64,000 bases of DNA from Lineus longissimus (taxonomy: Eukaryota; Nemertea; Pilidiophora; Heteronemertea; Lineidae), in the NCBI RefSeq assembly GCF_910592395.1, contig NC_088325.1, positions 4,057,501 to 4,121,500 of the forward strand. The letters run 5' to 3'. Position numbers and translations under genes: made by a program. The notes below the pieces were generated by a model. The model had not been told where the DNA came from. It saw nothing but the letters and a program-made list of their open reading frames with translations, and did no database searches. Of this stretch, positions 12,501 through 23,300 are shown one piece after another. Positions within the stretch are counted from its first letter, which is position 1. Each line of letters opens with the position of its first letter.

Positions 12501-13165
12501 TATTGTTCGGTATATATCTTGACGAACTTTTAGATAAATTGGGTAAATCTGGGGTTGGCTGCCACATGGCAGCATGTTCTTTGGCGCCTTAGCCTATGCA
12601 GATGATGCAATTATTTTAGCGCCGTCATTAATCTGACTTAGGGAAATGTTGAAGGTTGCAAGTGAGTTCTCGCTTGAGTATATAATTTCTTTCAACGCGT
12701 TAAAAAGCAAATTTCTTTTATTTGGGTGTAATGATCCTCCACCCACGGTGGTTTTTCAAGGTAATGCAATCAGAGTATCCCAAGAGGAAATTCATTTAGG
12801 GGTACTTCTGGGTAATGACGTACGACGTCGGCGGATACAACTGTGATCTTTATAAACGCACGAACATTTTAATGTCTCAGTTTAGATTTGCCAACTACAG
12901 CACAATATATAGACTATTCAAAACCTTCTGTATGTCCCTATAGGTATACCAACTATTAGACATGTCAAAACTGTATATGGAAGACCTCTAAATCGCATGA
13001 CGTAAATGCATCAGACAGGTATTGTGTCTCTCTTACCGTACACATAATGAGCTATTAACAGATATCATTCAAGATTGCTGTATTCAAAAACAATTGGAAA
13101 AGAGAATGATGAAATTCGTAAGTGGCTTGTTTGTTGGAAAAAACAAGTACACTCGGAAATGTATT
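9590..13165 (+). mobile_element. Decayed non-LTR retrotransposon (LINE) in intron 2 (copy 1)
   Basis: An AP-endonuclease domain runs from about 9640 to 11190: TDFLLLQEQW, NVYMPTDSGGHQN, GDWNTYF-like and SRIDHFLVSES. A reverse transcriptase follows from about 11900 to 12850: SDNYRGISLSS, LLDASRAFDCVH, GVKQGGVLSPVLF and AYADDAII with the YADD catalytic box at about 12595. A C-terminal region runs to 13165. Many frameshifts and stops are present, and a TIR element (9891-10729) sits inside the endonuclease. Overall it is like the CR1/L2/Jockey group, but I cannot fix the clade. The same insertion is in copy 2, so it predates the duplication. Confidence 0.85.
9882..10738. mobile_element. 839-bp TIR element with 9-bp target duplication (MULE-like MITE)
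   Basis: The element spans 9891-10729 and is flanked by aaagaatgg at 9882-9890 and 730-738 of the next kilobase (10730-10738). Its ends are inverted repeats beginning cggctgttataaaacgcgg, with about 85 bp of near-perfect match including a nested palindrome of cgcggattcc/ggaatccgcg. Copy 2 at about 24103 has the empty site with a single aaagaatgg. A 9-bp duplication and long TIRs suggest Mutator-like or Merlin-like mobilisation. No transposase frame is visible, so it is non-autonomous. Confidence 0.9.
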
Positions 13166-13176
13166 TGGGAGTGAAG

Positions 13177-13272
13177 CCCCCGAGACGCCAACTTAAACGC
13201 CTATCCCATTGTTCTAGCTCTTGATCACCATGGGGAACAATGGGACAGGCGTTCGCGTTGGCGTTTCGGGGG
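13177..13272. repeat. ~96-bp hairpin repeat (copy 1)
   Basis: Arms 13177-13213 and 13235-13272 (gacgcc..cgcctatcccattgttc and its complement) surround a ~20-nt loop. Similar hairpins lie at 30806-30900 and 22331-22428, so this is a small dispersed family. Confidence 0.7.
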
Positions 13273-14300
13273 ATTTGCGAAAATCACAAATGTTGGCTTA
13301 CTTAAAGCTTATTACCCCTTCCAGCTGCTGACTACTCTCTCTCTCTCTCTTTATTTCAGTTCCACCCCTCACACCAACAGTCACACATCCATCGCAGGTC
13401 AATGTGGGAGACACTGCAAACCTCACCTGCAATGCAGAAAATTTCCACGTGACGAAACCAGTCACTTATAGGTGGACTAAGAATGGCGAAACTCTATTAC
13501 CAGGGACCTTTGCTAATGGTGCTCATCTTATTTAACCCGTCACGCTGGGGCATGCTGGAAAATATGTATGTGTCGCAGAAAATGAAGCTGGATCTAAGTC
13601 AAGCGCTGAACATGAGTTTGTTGTAATTAGTAAGTATTGTTTGTTGTTTATGTTTGGTGCGTTTTCGGTAAACTTAGCGCTACATCCAGCTGATTTCAAT
13701 CGGTTGCTCATGCCACTTCACATTACTTCCCCTAGCAAGACGAATTAACGGCCCGATGAACAGTTTGTATAGACGCCAGAATTGGCACAACTATCTCATA
13801 ACTTAGGTTGCAACCGTTGCTTCATTTAAGGTCCACCCTCTACCCCCAGCAAACTCAAAGTAGTGAACACAACTGCCGTAGCAGTAACTATCGAGTGGAT
13901 CTCAGAATTCGATGGTGGATCGAAGCAGAGGTTTTACGTCCAATACAAGCAGTATGCCGACAACTGGGATGTTGCCGCAGAGGTTCCTCAAGGAGGAATA
14001 ACTGATCCAGGTCTCAAGAAAGCCGTGTATCATAGGATTATGGGTCTTAAGTCGAATGTTGGGTATATATTTAGGGTGCGCGGCAAGAATTCTATCCCAG
14101 GAACTCACACGAGTAACTTCAGCAACATAACATCTGAGAAAACACCAGGTTTGTTTTTTTTTCTAACAGACACACCCATTCGGAATACAGTTCATCACTG
14201 AGCTCCAGTTAATCACCTCTTGCGAAAACCATTAAATGCATATCATCGGTTTCTATGAATTTGGACCGGTATTACAATTTTGTGCGTTTCTGCGAAGGCA

Positions 14301-14589
14301 CAGAAGGCTCATTCCAAATGCGAAATTCCAAATTCCAAATTCGAAATCTGATCTGACCAATCCGATGAGGTTTTGCTTTCGACTAATACGCTAACTGATT
14401 GGTCAAAATCAAAACCTCATCCGATTGGTCAGATCAGTTTTCGAATTTGGAATTTCGCATTTTGCATTTCGAATTCCGCATTTGGAATTTGGAATTTCAA
14501 ATTTGCATATTGGCTATTTGTTTGGTAAGACCTGAATTAGGAATTTGGAATTTGGAATTCCGCATTTCGGATTTGGAATGAGCCTTCTG
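14301..14589. mobile_element. 289-bp palindromic MITE in intron 4 (copy 1)
   Basis: Both ends carry cagaaggctcattccaaat as inverted repeats. The arms continue as runs of gaaattccaaattcc, and a second inverted pair (gatctgaccaatccgatgagg) flanks the centre. The duplicate is at 31969-32257. Confidence 0.8.
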
Positions 14590-16871
14590 GGCTTTCGTGC
14601 GTTTCCGTGTTGCCCAATATTGTTTGTTTTCTGTTTTTCCTTTTTGGCAAGTCTTGGTTTCTCTATCTGTTTAGAGAATTCGAAGTTACAATGGACTGTG
14701 GAGAACAACCGCATACAGGTGTTACACCGGCTTCTGAAAAGAATAAGCAACTGCACAGGTGCCTCCCCCGCCTGGGCGTCGAAAATGTATAAATACAGTG
14801 GTTTCTATCCCGGTACTGCGCAACTGACTAGACGTCAACAACGGCTAGCGCACATAACTCCTCAATATCATTTCTCCATATAACAAGTATGTCCTATAAA
14901 TAAACATTTTCTTCAACTCTTATCATCGCATGATCATTGTTTAAACCGTTTTTCTTCAAAGTTGTCCTTTATCCATTTTGTAGAGAAACCCCAAACGACC
15001 CTCATAGGTGTAAACCGGATAGACAACATAGTTACGGTGCGCTGGAAACAAGTGACTGGAAAATATACAGCAATTAAGATCGTGTACTGCCAGGAAGGTA
15101 CTGAAGACTGCAGGAATTCCACCGTGCCTAACCCAGATGATAACATTGCAGCCTTTCTCGTTGATGCCGACAGGACATATTATTATTTTGTGGTGGTTGA
15201 AGATGGTGGGGACGTTGTATACAGGAGCACGGTTTTTGTTGATTTTCACACAAACACGTCAGGTGAGTCGGGTTTGGCTTAAGTTGTGGATACTTGTATC
15301 GACATTCTTCGAAAAACTCGTTGAGACCCAGTGTCATGTATCAAATCCCTCTTATATAGCTACATACTTTTATTTGTATGTACTATTATATTACCAGATG
15401 GAATTTCGACAGAATATAGAACCGTCGGATTAAATTGACAGTTTGGCCCCGTCAGTTTGATAATTTTGAAAGCATGACAGCGTTGAGCGAAAACTCGTCT
15501 TGTTCGGCCATTCGCTCACAGTTGATCATGCATTCGGCACTAAACTTGATGCAGCTGCTGGTTGCGAAAGCACACCAAACAGACCACTTGGATTCGCAGT
15601 GACTGAGACAGTGATCGATGTAGTTTTTCACCAACCAGACAGTTGACCCCAATTGGTCTGTGTTCAGAAGCTGGTCATCTATATTTTTTATCACTAGCAT
15701 ATTACATGCAATTGTTTGTCTTCGTCACATTCCTGGCTATGGTGTTGCATAGCAAAGCTTTCCGAGATCATAACTAAGAAAACATGTATAAAGTGTAACA
15801 GATCAGGTATCAGTCTGACCTCAATAGCTCATAAGATTAGCAAGGCAACTGGGAAACCAATTTGTCTACAAATGTATTCATTTTACTTTATAAGCTCTCC
15901 TAACTAGTCAGATGAAGATTTAATTAATCAAAATGCTGTTATTGTTTTTTAACAGTTTTTCCTCTTGTTGGTGGTTTGGTAGGAGAAGCAGTCATTGTAG
16001 CTATCGCAGGCGTCATTTTGGCAGTTGTTCTGTGGTAAGATATTAAATACAGTCTGATACATAGTTACCAATATTTACATCTACAGGTTTCTTGACGCTC
16101 GCATACCTTACGATATCTAATTAAAAACACCAGAAAATATCAACACATGAAGCTAGCCCATGAAATATTAGACAACTTATATTTACGGTCAACTTGGGTG
16201 TGAGATATGTTGTTTTTTCCCTACAAAATTGCTTCCAGCAGGACCGTGACTTCTCCAAAGATGGTAATCGAAAATAATAAAATCGCTATCAACAGTACAC
16301 TAGAATGTTATCTAACCATAGGCCGACCAGAAATTTAAAAAGCATGTCCAAAACCGCATTGCACCACTAGCAAATTCTTATTTCATGCAGTCTACCAATA
16401 AACTAGAGTAACTGCGAAATATATACTCACATTTATATTGAATGAACCTGTAACGCATAATGCCGCGCCCCCAAATTGCTCCAGCCACGGCACCATAAAA
16501 CGCATCACCATGGTAAATCATGTGCCGATTTAAATGTTCGAATTGGGTTACGTCATAAGGACGGGATGTTAATTCCATTCCAAATGCTTAACAGAGCTAA
16601 ATCACGTCATGTAGTCCAGATGTATCAGGTTACTCGAACTTCCACGTACATTGATTGTGTTAAGCATATTCGCCAGGTCTCATTAAGCTTTTTTACTTCC
16701 GTAGGAAACGTTCACTGGCGCGATGGGGGAGAAAGCAGAGTCATCGACCTGCAAATGGCATCGCAGATAAAGATGATACTGGAATCAGGGAGAACCAGCT
16801 ATCTACAAATGACACCGCAGATTACGATGATACAAGGATTGTATTTAGAACAGACGGAAATAGCTCTGTAC

Positions 16872-17390
16872 TTTTGTGGTATGTATTCATAGCAAAGATA
16901 CATCATATATCAGGTAGGTTTTCAATTTGAACTATGGCACGTTTCTTAACCGCCAAAGCTATGAACTTGAAACTTGGTACATATAACCACCTATATCAGA
17001 TAACCTCTGGTGCTGAATTTCGGTCCGACCTGATTCTCAACTTGGCCACCAGGGGGCCGAATGTGGATGTCTTAAAAGTGTGATATCTTGCTTATGACTT
17101 GTTTTCGATAAAACTTTTGTCGTAGGTACTCATAGCAAGGATACATCATGTATCGTACTGGTTTTTAATTTGACCTACTTTTCAAGGTCACAGAGGTCAA
17201 ACGGCAAAAATTGGCTGTTAGAGTGTAACTTTGGCACGTTTCTTTTAAAACGACTGAAGCTATGAACCTGAAACTGGGTATACATGGCCGTATAGGTCAG
17301 ATAACCTCAGATAACACATTGCAGTCCAATCTGATTCTCAACTTGGCCACCTTGGGCCCAAATCTGAAAACTTTCAGAATTGTGATTATA
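16872..17390 (+). repeat. Satellite segment at the segmental duplication joint
   Basis: Begins inside a B-type satellite unit (tttgtggtatgt...). It drops about 60 bp near 16930 relative to the array, then continues as unit C and the divergent partial unit, as at 3850-4310. Receptor exon sequence lies immediately to the left, so this is the recombination joint. Confidence 0.9.
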
Positions 17391-17715
17391 GCACCAGTCT
17401 GATGAACATGGGACCAGCTAACCCACCATACAGTATTACATGTACTTGCACATGGTTTTTGATTTTACCTCATAAAACTTTTTTATTTGGCTACATACTG
17501 TAACACTTTCTGTAACTGGCATGAATTAATTGTCTACTAAATATACTTACGGTGAGCACAATGGCCTCTGGCCGTTTCATATTAATACCGCTTTACCGCA
17601 CAGACTTACTAGCTCTCGGTTACACAAATTTTAAGATTGAAATTAATTGAGTTTAAGATGTTTAAGGAATTGAAGGATACATGAAGTTTGCTTATTATGC
17701 ACAGTCTATTGTTTG

Positions 17716-18410
17716 CACAGTTGGCTTGCTGGTTGTCAATTGGATTTGACCGACTCCAAGGCTGTCTCTTCAGTTGACCGGATGGTTGTGAATCTCTCTG
17801 ATGGGTTGGCCGGCTGTAATATTGTATATTCAGTTGACTAGATGGTTGTGAATCTCTCTGATGGGTTGGTCGGCTATAAGGCTGTCTCTTGAATGGATGG
17901 TAGTGAAACTGTTAGATGAGTTGACCGGCTGAAAAGCCGTCTCTTGATGAGTTGACTGGCTGGGTGTGAATCTAACTGATGAGTAGACTGGCTGTAAGGC
18001 TGTCTCTTGAGCTGATTGGATGGTAGTGACTATATCAGATGAGTCGGCTGGTAAGGCCAATCTCTTAAGTTGACTGGCTGGTTGTGAATCAGTCTGATGA
18101 ATTGACAGCCTGTAAGGCTGTCTCTTAAGTCAACTGGCTGTTTGTAATTCTGTCCAATGAGTTGTAAGGCTTTAAGGCTGTCTAATGAGCTGACTTGCTG
18201 GCTGTGAATCTGTCTAATGAGTTGACAGGCTGTTAAGCTGCCCCTTGAGGTGACTGGCTGGCAGTGAATCTGTCTGATGACTTGACCAGGAATAATGTCG
18301 TCTCTTGAGTTGACTGGCTGGTTGTGAAGCCCTTTGATGGGTTGACAGCTGTAAAGCTGTCTCTTGAGTTAACTGGCTGGTTGTATATACATGTATGTCT
18401 GATGAGTTTT
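17716..18410. repeat. ~60-bp minisatellite, about 11 copies (copy 2)
   Basis: Near-identical duplicate of the array at 4640-5330, differing by scattered substitutions and an 8-bp insertion near 18390. Confidence 0.88.
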
Positions 18411-18785
18411 AAGCCGATTTAGAACTGTTCAAGGGCCAAAACTAATCTTGCTTCAAATCATCGTCTTCACGAACAATCCTAATGACACAGCAATTTTCCA
18501 TACCAAACTAGTGCGCATAAAACCCCTCAAAATCACTTCGTTTCATGAGAATCTTTTCGTCAATAGCTTGAAATGCAATAAGACAGCTTTTTAATATTTG
18601 GGATGAAAAAGGCCGGAGAAAAGTCTTGTATCGTGGATGAGGTAATTCACCACATTCTGATTGCAATAGCGGCCATTTCAAGGATGGACGGATCGACGTC
18701 GGTATAAGTAGTTTCGGTCATGCGCAAGGAGGTTGCACGCATGGGTCACTTGGCTAAATATGTGTAAAGTATTTATTACACATTT

Positions 18786-18972
18786 CGATGCTCGACACCC
18801 GTGACAGATCTAAGCGCTTTTGGGATATCATATTATTACTCCGGTCTCCACAGAAATCAATCAGGGATTTCAATGAGAAACCAGAAGGCGCTCACTGGAA
18901 CTCGACAAGTTGGGGAACTAAGCAGTGACTCGGCCGGGAGTCGAACCTCCTCCACTGCGCTACCGCTGCCCC
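18786..18972 (-). repeat. tRNA-like SINE (copy 2)
   Basis: Duplicate of 5700-5886, with the same closely spaced Pol III A-like and B boxes on the minus strand. Confidence 0.6.
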
Positions 18973-20262
18973 ATACCATTCCCAGGGGTCAATGCGCTCC
19001 CCATTTCCGGTGGCTCTTATTGACCCCTGTATACATTCATATATGACAGATAACGTCTCCCCCAAAATCCAGAGGTGACGTAGCAAAATGACCTATTACC
19101 CGTCTACTTTGCCGTGACGTGTCACTACGGTTTCTACAAGACAAACATATTTCTGTGGCAAACCAAATAAGCTTTCAATTGAGAACTGGTCTTATGGTAG
19201 ACATAAATACAGATATCTGATACAAACATACAAAATTAAATTCTTTGTCGCTAATTTCCATATTACATGTGCCACCTGCAGCAAATAAGGTACCATTTAA
19301 AAAAACCAAGTGGCTGTCATTTAATCCTGATGACAAGCAGGCATTTCACAATAATCATACAGCACATGGTTAGTATTTGTCTGTGGTATGGTAGTTAGTG
19401 TCGTATTTTAATGCAGGTTTATTTGACGCATTGAGGAAATTAATCATAGTAATATATATGACCAAAATCAAAAGAGATTTCAACCCTATTCTCGGAGGCT
19501 TTAATTGGTGTTCACATGATAACCAGAAGCACAATTTTCACATTAATAATCTGATGCTAATACGAGTAATTAAATGACATGTGATATCGAGTGACGCCAT
19601 CGATATTAATGTAAATTGTCATTAACTTATCACAAAGTTTATTTAGATATTTCCAAGGAATATTGAGCGCCCGGAAATTGAGCTCATTGACCCCTGGGAA
19701 TAGAGGTTGCACGCTGCCAACCAGTAAACTTACATTCTGCATATTTCACTTGGGTGCAACGAGACTCAGGAACGCAATACAAGTCATAGTATTAAGGGCA
19801 GTCATGAATAATTATAGGATAATAACTATACAATTAACAAACACGAGTTCAGAGTACATATTTGTTAGTATACAATAACTTCTTAGTCAGTTATATTCGT
19901 CTGTCCCGTAGTATCATATCACATCATATTATAGTCATATGGCATTCCTGCCGCGGAAAATGCTTTGTTTAAAAGTCTATATACATGTAATATGATAATT
20001 TGCCACAATAGCGATGTCAGGGAATTCAAAACAGTAGGTCTGACTAGGAAAAGGCCAACCTGGTTTCATCAAGTGACAAAACTTTATTTCATACCGCCAA
20101 GAGTCATTGTGTTCAAGGAGACAATATTCAATACCATCAAGAGTCATCGCCTTGATCAGGTGGAGTTACCTGGCAGATGTTAGTTAAGATACAAGTGTAA
20201 AATCGTTACACTTTTCTCGGAGTTCGTCATCTTATACTAAAAGAGCTTTGACCGCTCCCACG

Positions 20263-20308
20263 ATGAAACTTCTACCATCTTTGGCATTTATGCTTCTCCA
20301 GTTTCAAA
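20263..20308 (+). CDS. Receptor exon 1: start and signal peptide
   Basis: The ATG at 20263 is followed by Lys and a hydrophobic stretch (LLPSLAFMLLQF), a typical signal peptide. The donor gtaagt follows at 20309. The exon ends in phase 1 and joins exon 2 to keep the frame. The 5' flank differs from copy 1 by a ~16-bp insertion at about 20233-20249. Confidence 0.78.
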
Positions 20309-23300
20309 GTAAGTAATTTTTGCGAACGTCGATTGTTTTTCTTTTGTGTCAGTTTTGATTTATTTTGCTGGTGTCTTACAAGCATAATCTGTATTTTAAA
20401 TGATTTTATATGCCATCGACTCATTTTTCCAAGGATCAACTCGATATGTGACACTCAGCGCTCAGACGTAATGATGACGTCACATCAGTAGCAGCGAATT
20501 GCCATACAAATCATACCATACAAAGAGGATTTGAACTTTGAAATCGGGCAAACCACCCCAGGAATTGCAGGGAAAGAGGCCCAATTACCAACTGTCCAAC
20601 TTACAATGTAGCTGATTGACATAGAATACCCAAGTGACCACTGGATGCAAGCAATACCCCAATGGTTTAGCTGTCAATGCCATTCGAGACGGGGAAAGTG
20701 GAGTATACATCAAATTTCCAGATGCAACATCCACATCCATTTCAACACCAAATGACAAGCTCTGCACCAACTTCAGGGCAGGGTGTCTGCTATCCCTACA
20801 GCAGCCCAACACCTGTCCGAGTCCAAAGCTAAGTGTGACAATGTTATCACTCTAACAGTTTCCATGTCCACTGCACAAGCCCTAGTATATTAGAACTCGG
20901 ACAAAATCATCGACACGCTCAAGTTCAGCCTATCAAACCTCTAAAAGAATAGCAGAGTTGTGATACAATGGATCCCTGCACACTGTGGCATCCCAGGAAA
21001 TGACAGCGCTGATCTACTTGCCAAAGATGGAAGCCAACAGCATCAGGAAGAATTCTGCACCATCTACATGGAGGCAAGACACTTCTGAAACAGGCCCGCA
21101 AAAACACCTGGCAAGAGAGAAGAGGGGACCTCAGATGCAACACTCTCCTTGACATGGACAGAAAAGCTGCGACCGGGCTTGCTCAAAAAGTCATAACACC
21201 ACAAAAAATAATTCACATTGAAGGGTCGTTTGATGAGTAATGTCTTGAGTCATAAGGTTGCAACTGACTTTCTTTTTAACGCGTTATTTAACTACTTTCA
21301 GATATTCTCGGTATGACGATAACTAATGCCCTCAGTAATTTACGTCCGCGACTCGGCCAAACGATAACGCTAAATTGTAACATTGCGGGAGAACCCGCAA
21401 AAAGTGTAATGTGGTGGAAAGACAAGAACCGCAGCCCAGGAGCATTACTTCTGTCGTACAATTGTTCAGTTGTTCGAAAGGAGTACAAATCAAGATTAAG
21501 AACGACTCGATGTGATATGAATAACTTTGATTTTCAATTAAGTAATGTTCGAACGTCGGACCGCGGGGAATGGGTGTGCGAGGCTGATGGACAAGAGGCC
21601 ACAACTAAACTGAGATTGGATGTCTTAGGTAAGTCTTAAAAAACACATACACCTATGCAGAACATACGTTCTCCATTAAAAGGGTGGACTGTGTCAAGGT
21701 CTGGGATTTCGGATTGTTTTCCCTCTCGTTTGTAACGACAAATTAGGTAGACCATTTGAATGCTGTTTGTGCATGTCTTCTCCTGTTGTTCTCCCCAACT
21801 CAGGCATGGGAGGGACTATCACTCTATACAGTAAATCTTGCATGTACTGTAGAACCAAAAAAAAACACGTGCAGGATATTTGTGCCAGTAGGTCATACCC
21901 CTAGAAAATATTCCGCCGCGAAAATCGCTTGCTTTTCAGCAAGAAGTCAATCTCACTGTTGCCATGTTCCCAGTGGAAATGTAACGAGCAATTAATGGTA
22001 GCGCCTATGCCGATCGCAGCTTACTGGGCCATACAAAGAGGTGATTAATCAGAGACTGTGTGTACCCTGTGCAATTGGCAAATATCATGTTTACACCTAA
22101 CAAACACATATTCCACCTCGATCTTCCTCAACATTAAATTTTGCCTCATTATGCTCATCTGTGTGTGTGCTCTAGGCTTAATTACTCCCTACATTAAAAC
22201 CTGTTGACAGTGGGTCTGCGTATGATAGGGAGTTTCGCGATTCTCCCTCATTGTTCGACATCGAGATCGGGAGGTCGAAAAATGCGTTTTGGGGGATTTG
22301 CTCCCTGATATTAGGGAGTTTTCGCAAATCTCCCGAAACGTCAACGCGAACGCCTATCCCATTGTTCGACATAGTTTTCGGGAGGTGGAACAATTGTATA
22401 GGCGTTCGTTCATGCTGGCGTTTCGGGGGATTTGTGAAAACTCCCTATAGACAAGTACACATCAACACCTTCTAGTGAATAGGAGCTCTTTGGGCAAAAT
22501 ATACTCTTTTTATTTTTTGAGAAAAAAATTCTTGACTCGCGAAAATATACTGCCGCGAATACGTCCATCGCCTGCGTACATTTTCTCTTCAACAGTATGG
22601 AACTTGCATAAAATGGGCCATTGCATACACGAACAGGTCTTCCAAGTCTATGGCAAGCCAAAGCGGAATTTATTCAAGACTTTAGAATAACCATTCAAGA
22701 AGTTAAATATAAGTTCAAGAAGGAAATATATGTTCAAGACTAAAATATGTTCAACCTTGAATCAAATGTTTTCAACCTTAAATAAAATATGTTCAACCTT
22801 GAATAAAATATGTTCAACCTTGAATAAAATATGTCCAACCTTGAACAAAATATATTCAACCTTGAACAAAATATATTCAAGACTCACGTGACCATATTCA
22901 AGACTCACGTGACCATATTCAAGACGCACGTGACCACAAAATTGATGACGTAGAGCGTAGAATCTGTGGTACTTCTGATGCGTTCTGTTTCACGACGTGA
23001 TTGATTGCCTGTATAGCCTAAACACTCAAACATGTCAAAAGACAACGAGAATCCGATACAGTGGTATGAAAGGTGAGAGGCATTGCGCATTTTGAACCTA
23101 TAATTTGCCTGATATGTCTGTGAAACATGTATCGACTCTGACATTCACTCGGCATCCATGTCGTGATGTGTAGGATTACAGTACATGTCAGGTGTAGGCG
23201 GCTAGGTACGTGTACAACCATGTGTCAAAACCTTCGTGCGAACAATTCGAGCTCCGAAACGCAACACAAGTACCATGGGTTCGGGAAAGTCTGGACGCGG

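Larger units (their letters stand above)
7189..16930 (+). pseudogene. Copy-1 Ig/FN3 transmembrane receptor, truncated and with a nonsense codon
   Basis: This is the upstream copy of the gene at 20263-35092. Exons by matching splice sites: 7189-7234 (signal peptide start), 8228-8554 (Ig1), 13360-13629 (Ig2), 13831-14148 (FN3), 14984-15262 (FN3-like), 15956-16034 (TM) and 16705-16930 (start of tail). Phases match copy 2. Two lesions are visible. Codon 13533-13535 in Ig2 is TAA where copy 2 has GAA. The last exon diverges at 16871/16872, where receptor sequence joins the ~300-bp satellite; about 20 satellite-derived codons follow before TGA at 16928-16930. The protein would lack every tail tyrosine motif after the first ~50 tail residues, including the ITAM-like end. 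A truncated secreted Ig1 form cannot be excluded, but a pseudogene is the simpler reading. Confidence 0.85.

Noticed and set aside
13849-13850. Alternative acceptor tacccccag for the FN3 exon
   Set aside because: It gives the wrong phase and an immediate stop; the tttaag acceptor at 13830 keeps the frame and the PPSTPS start.
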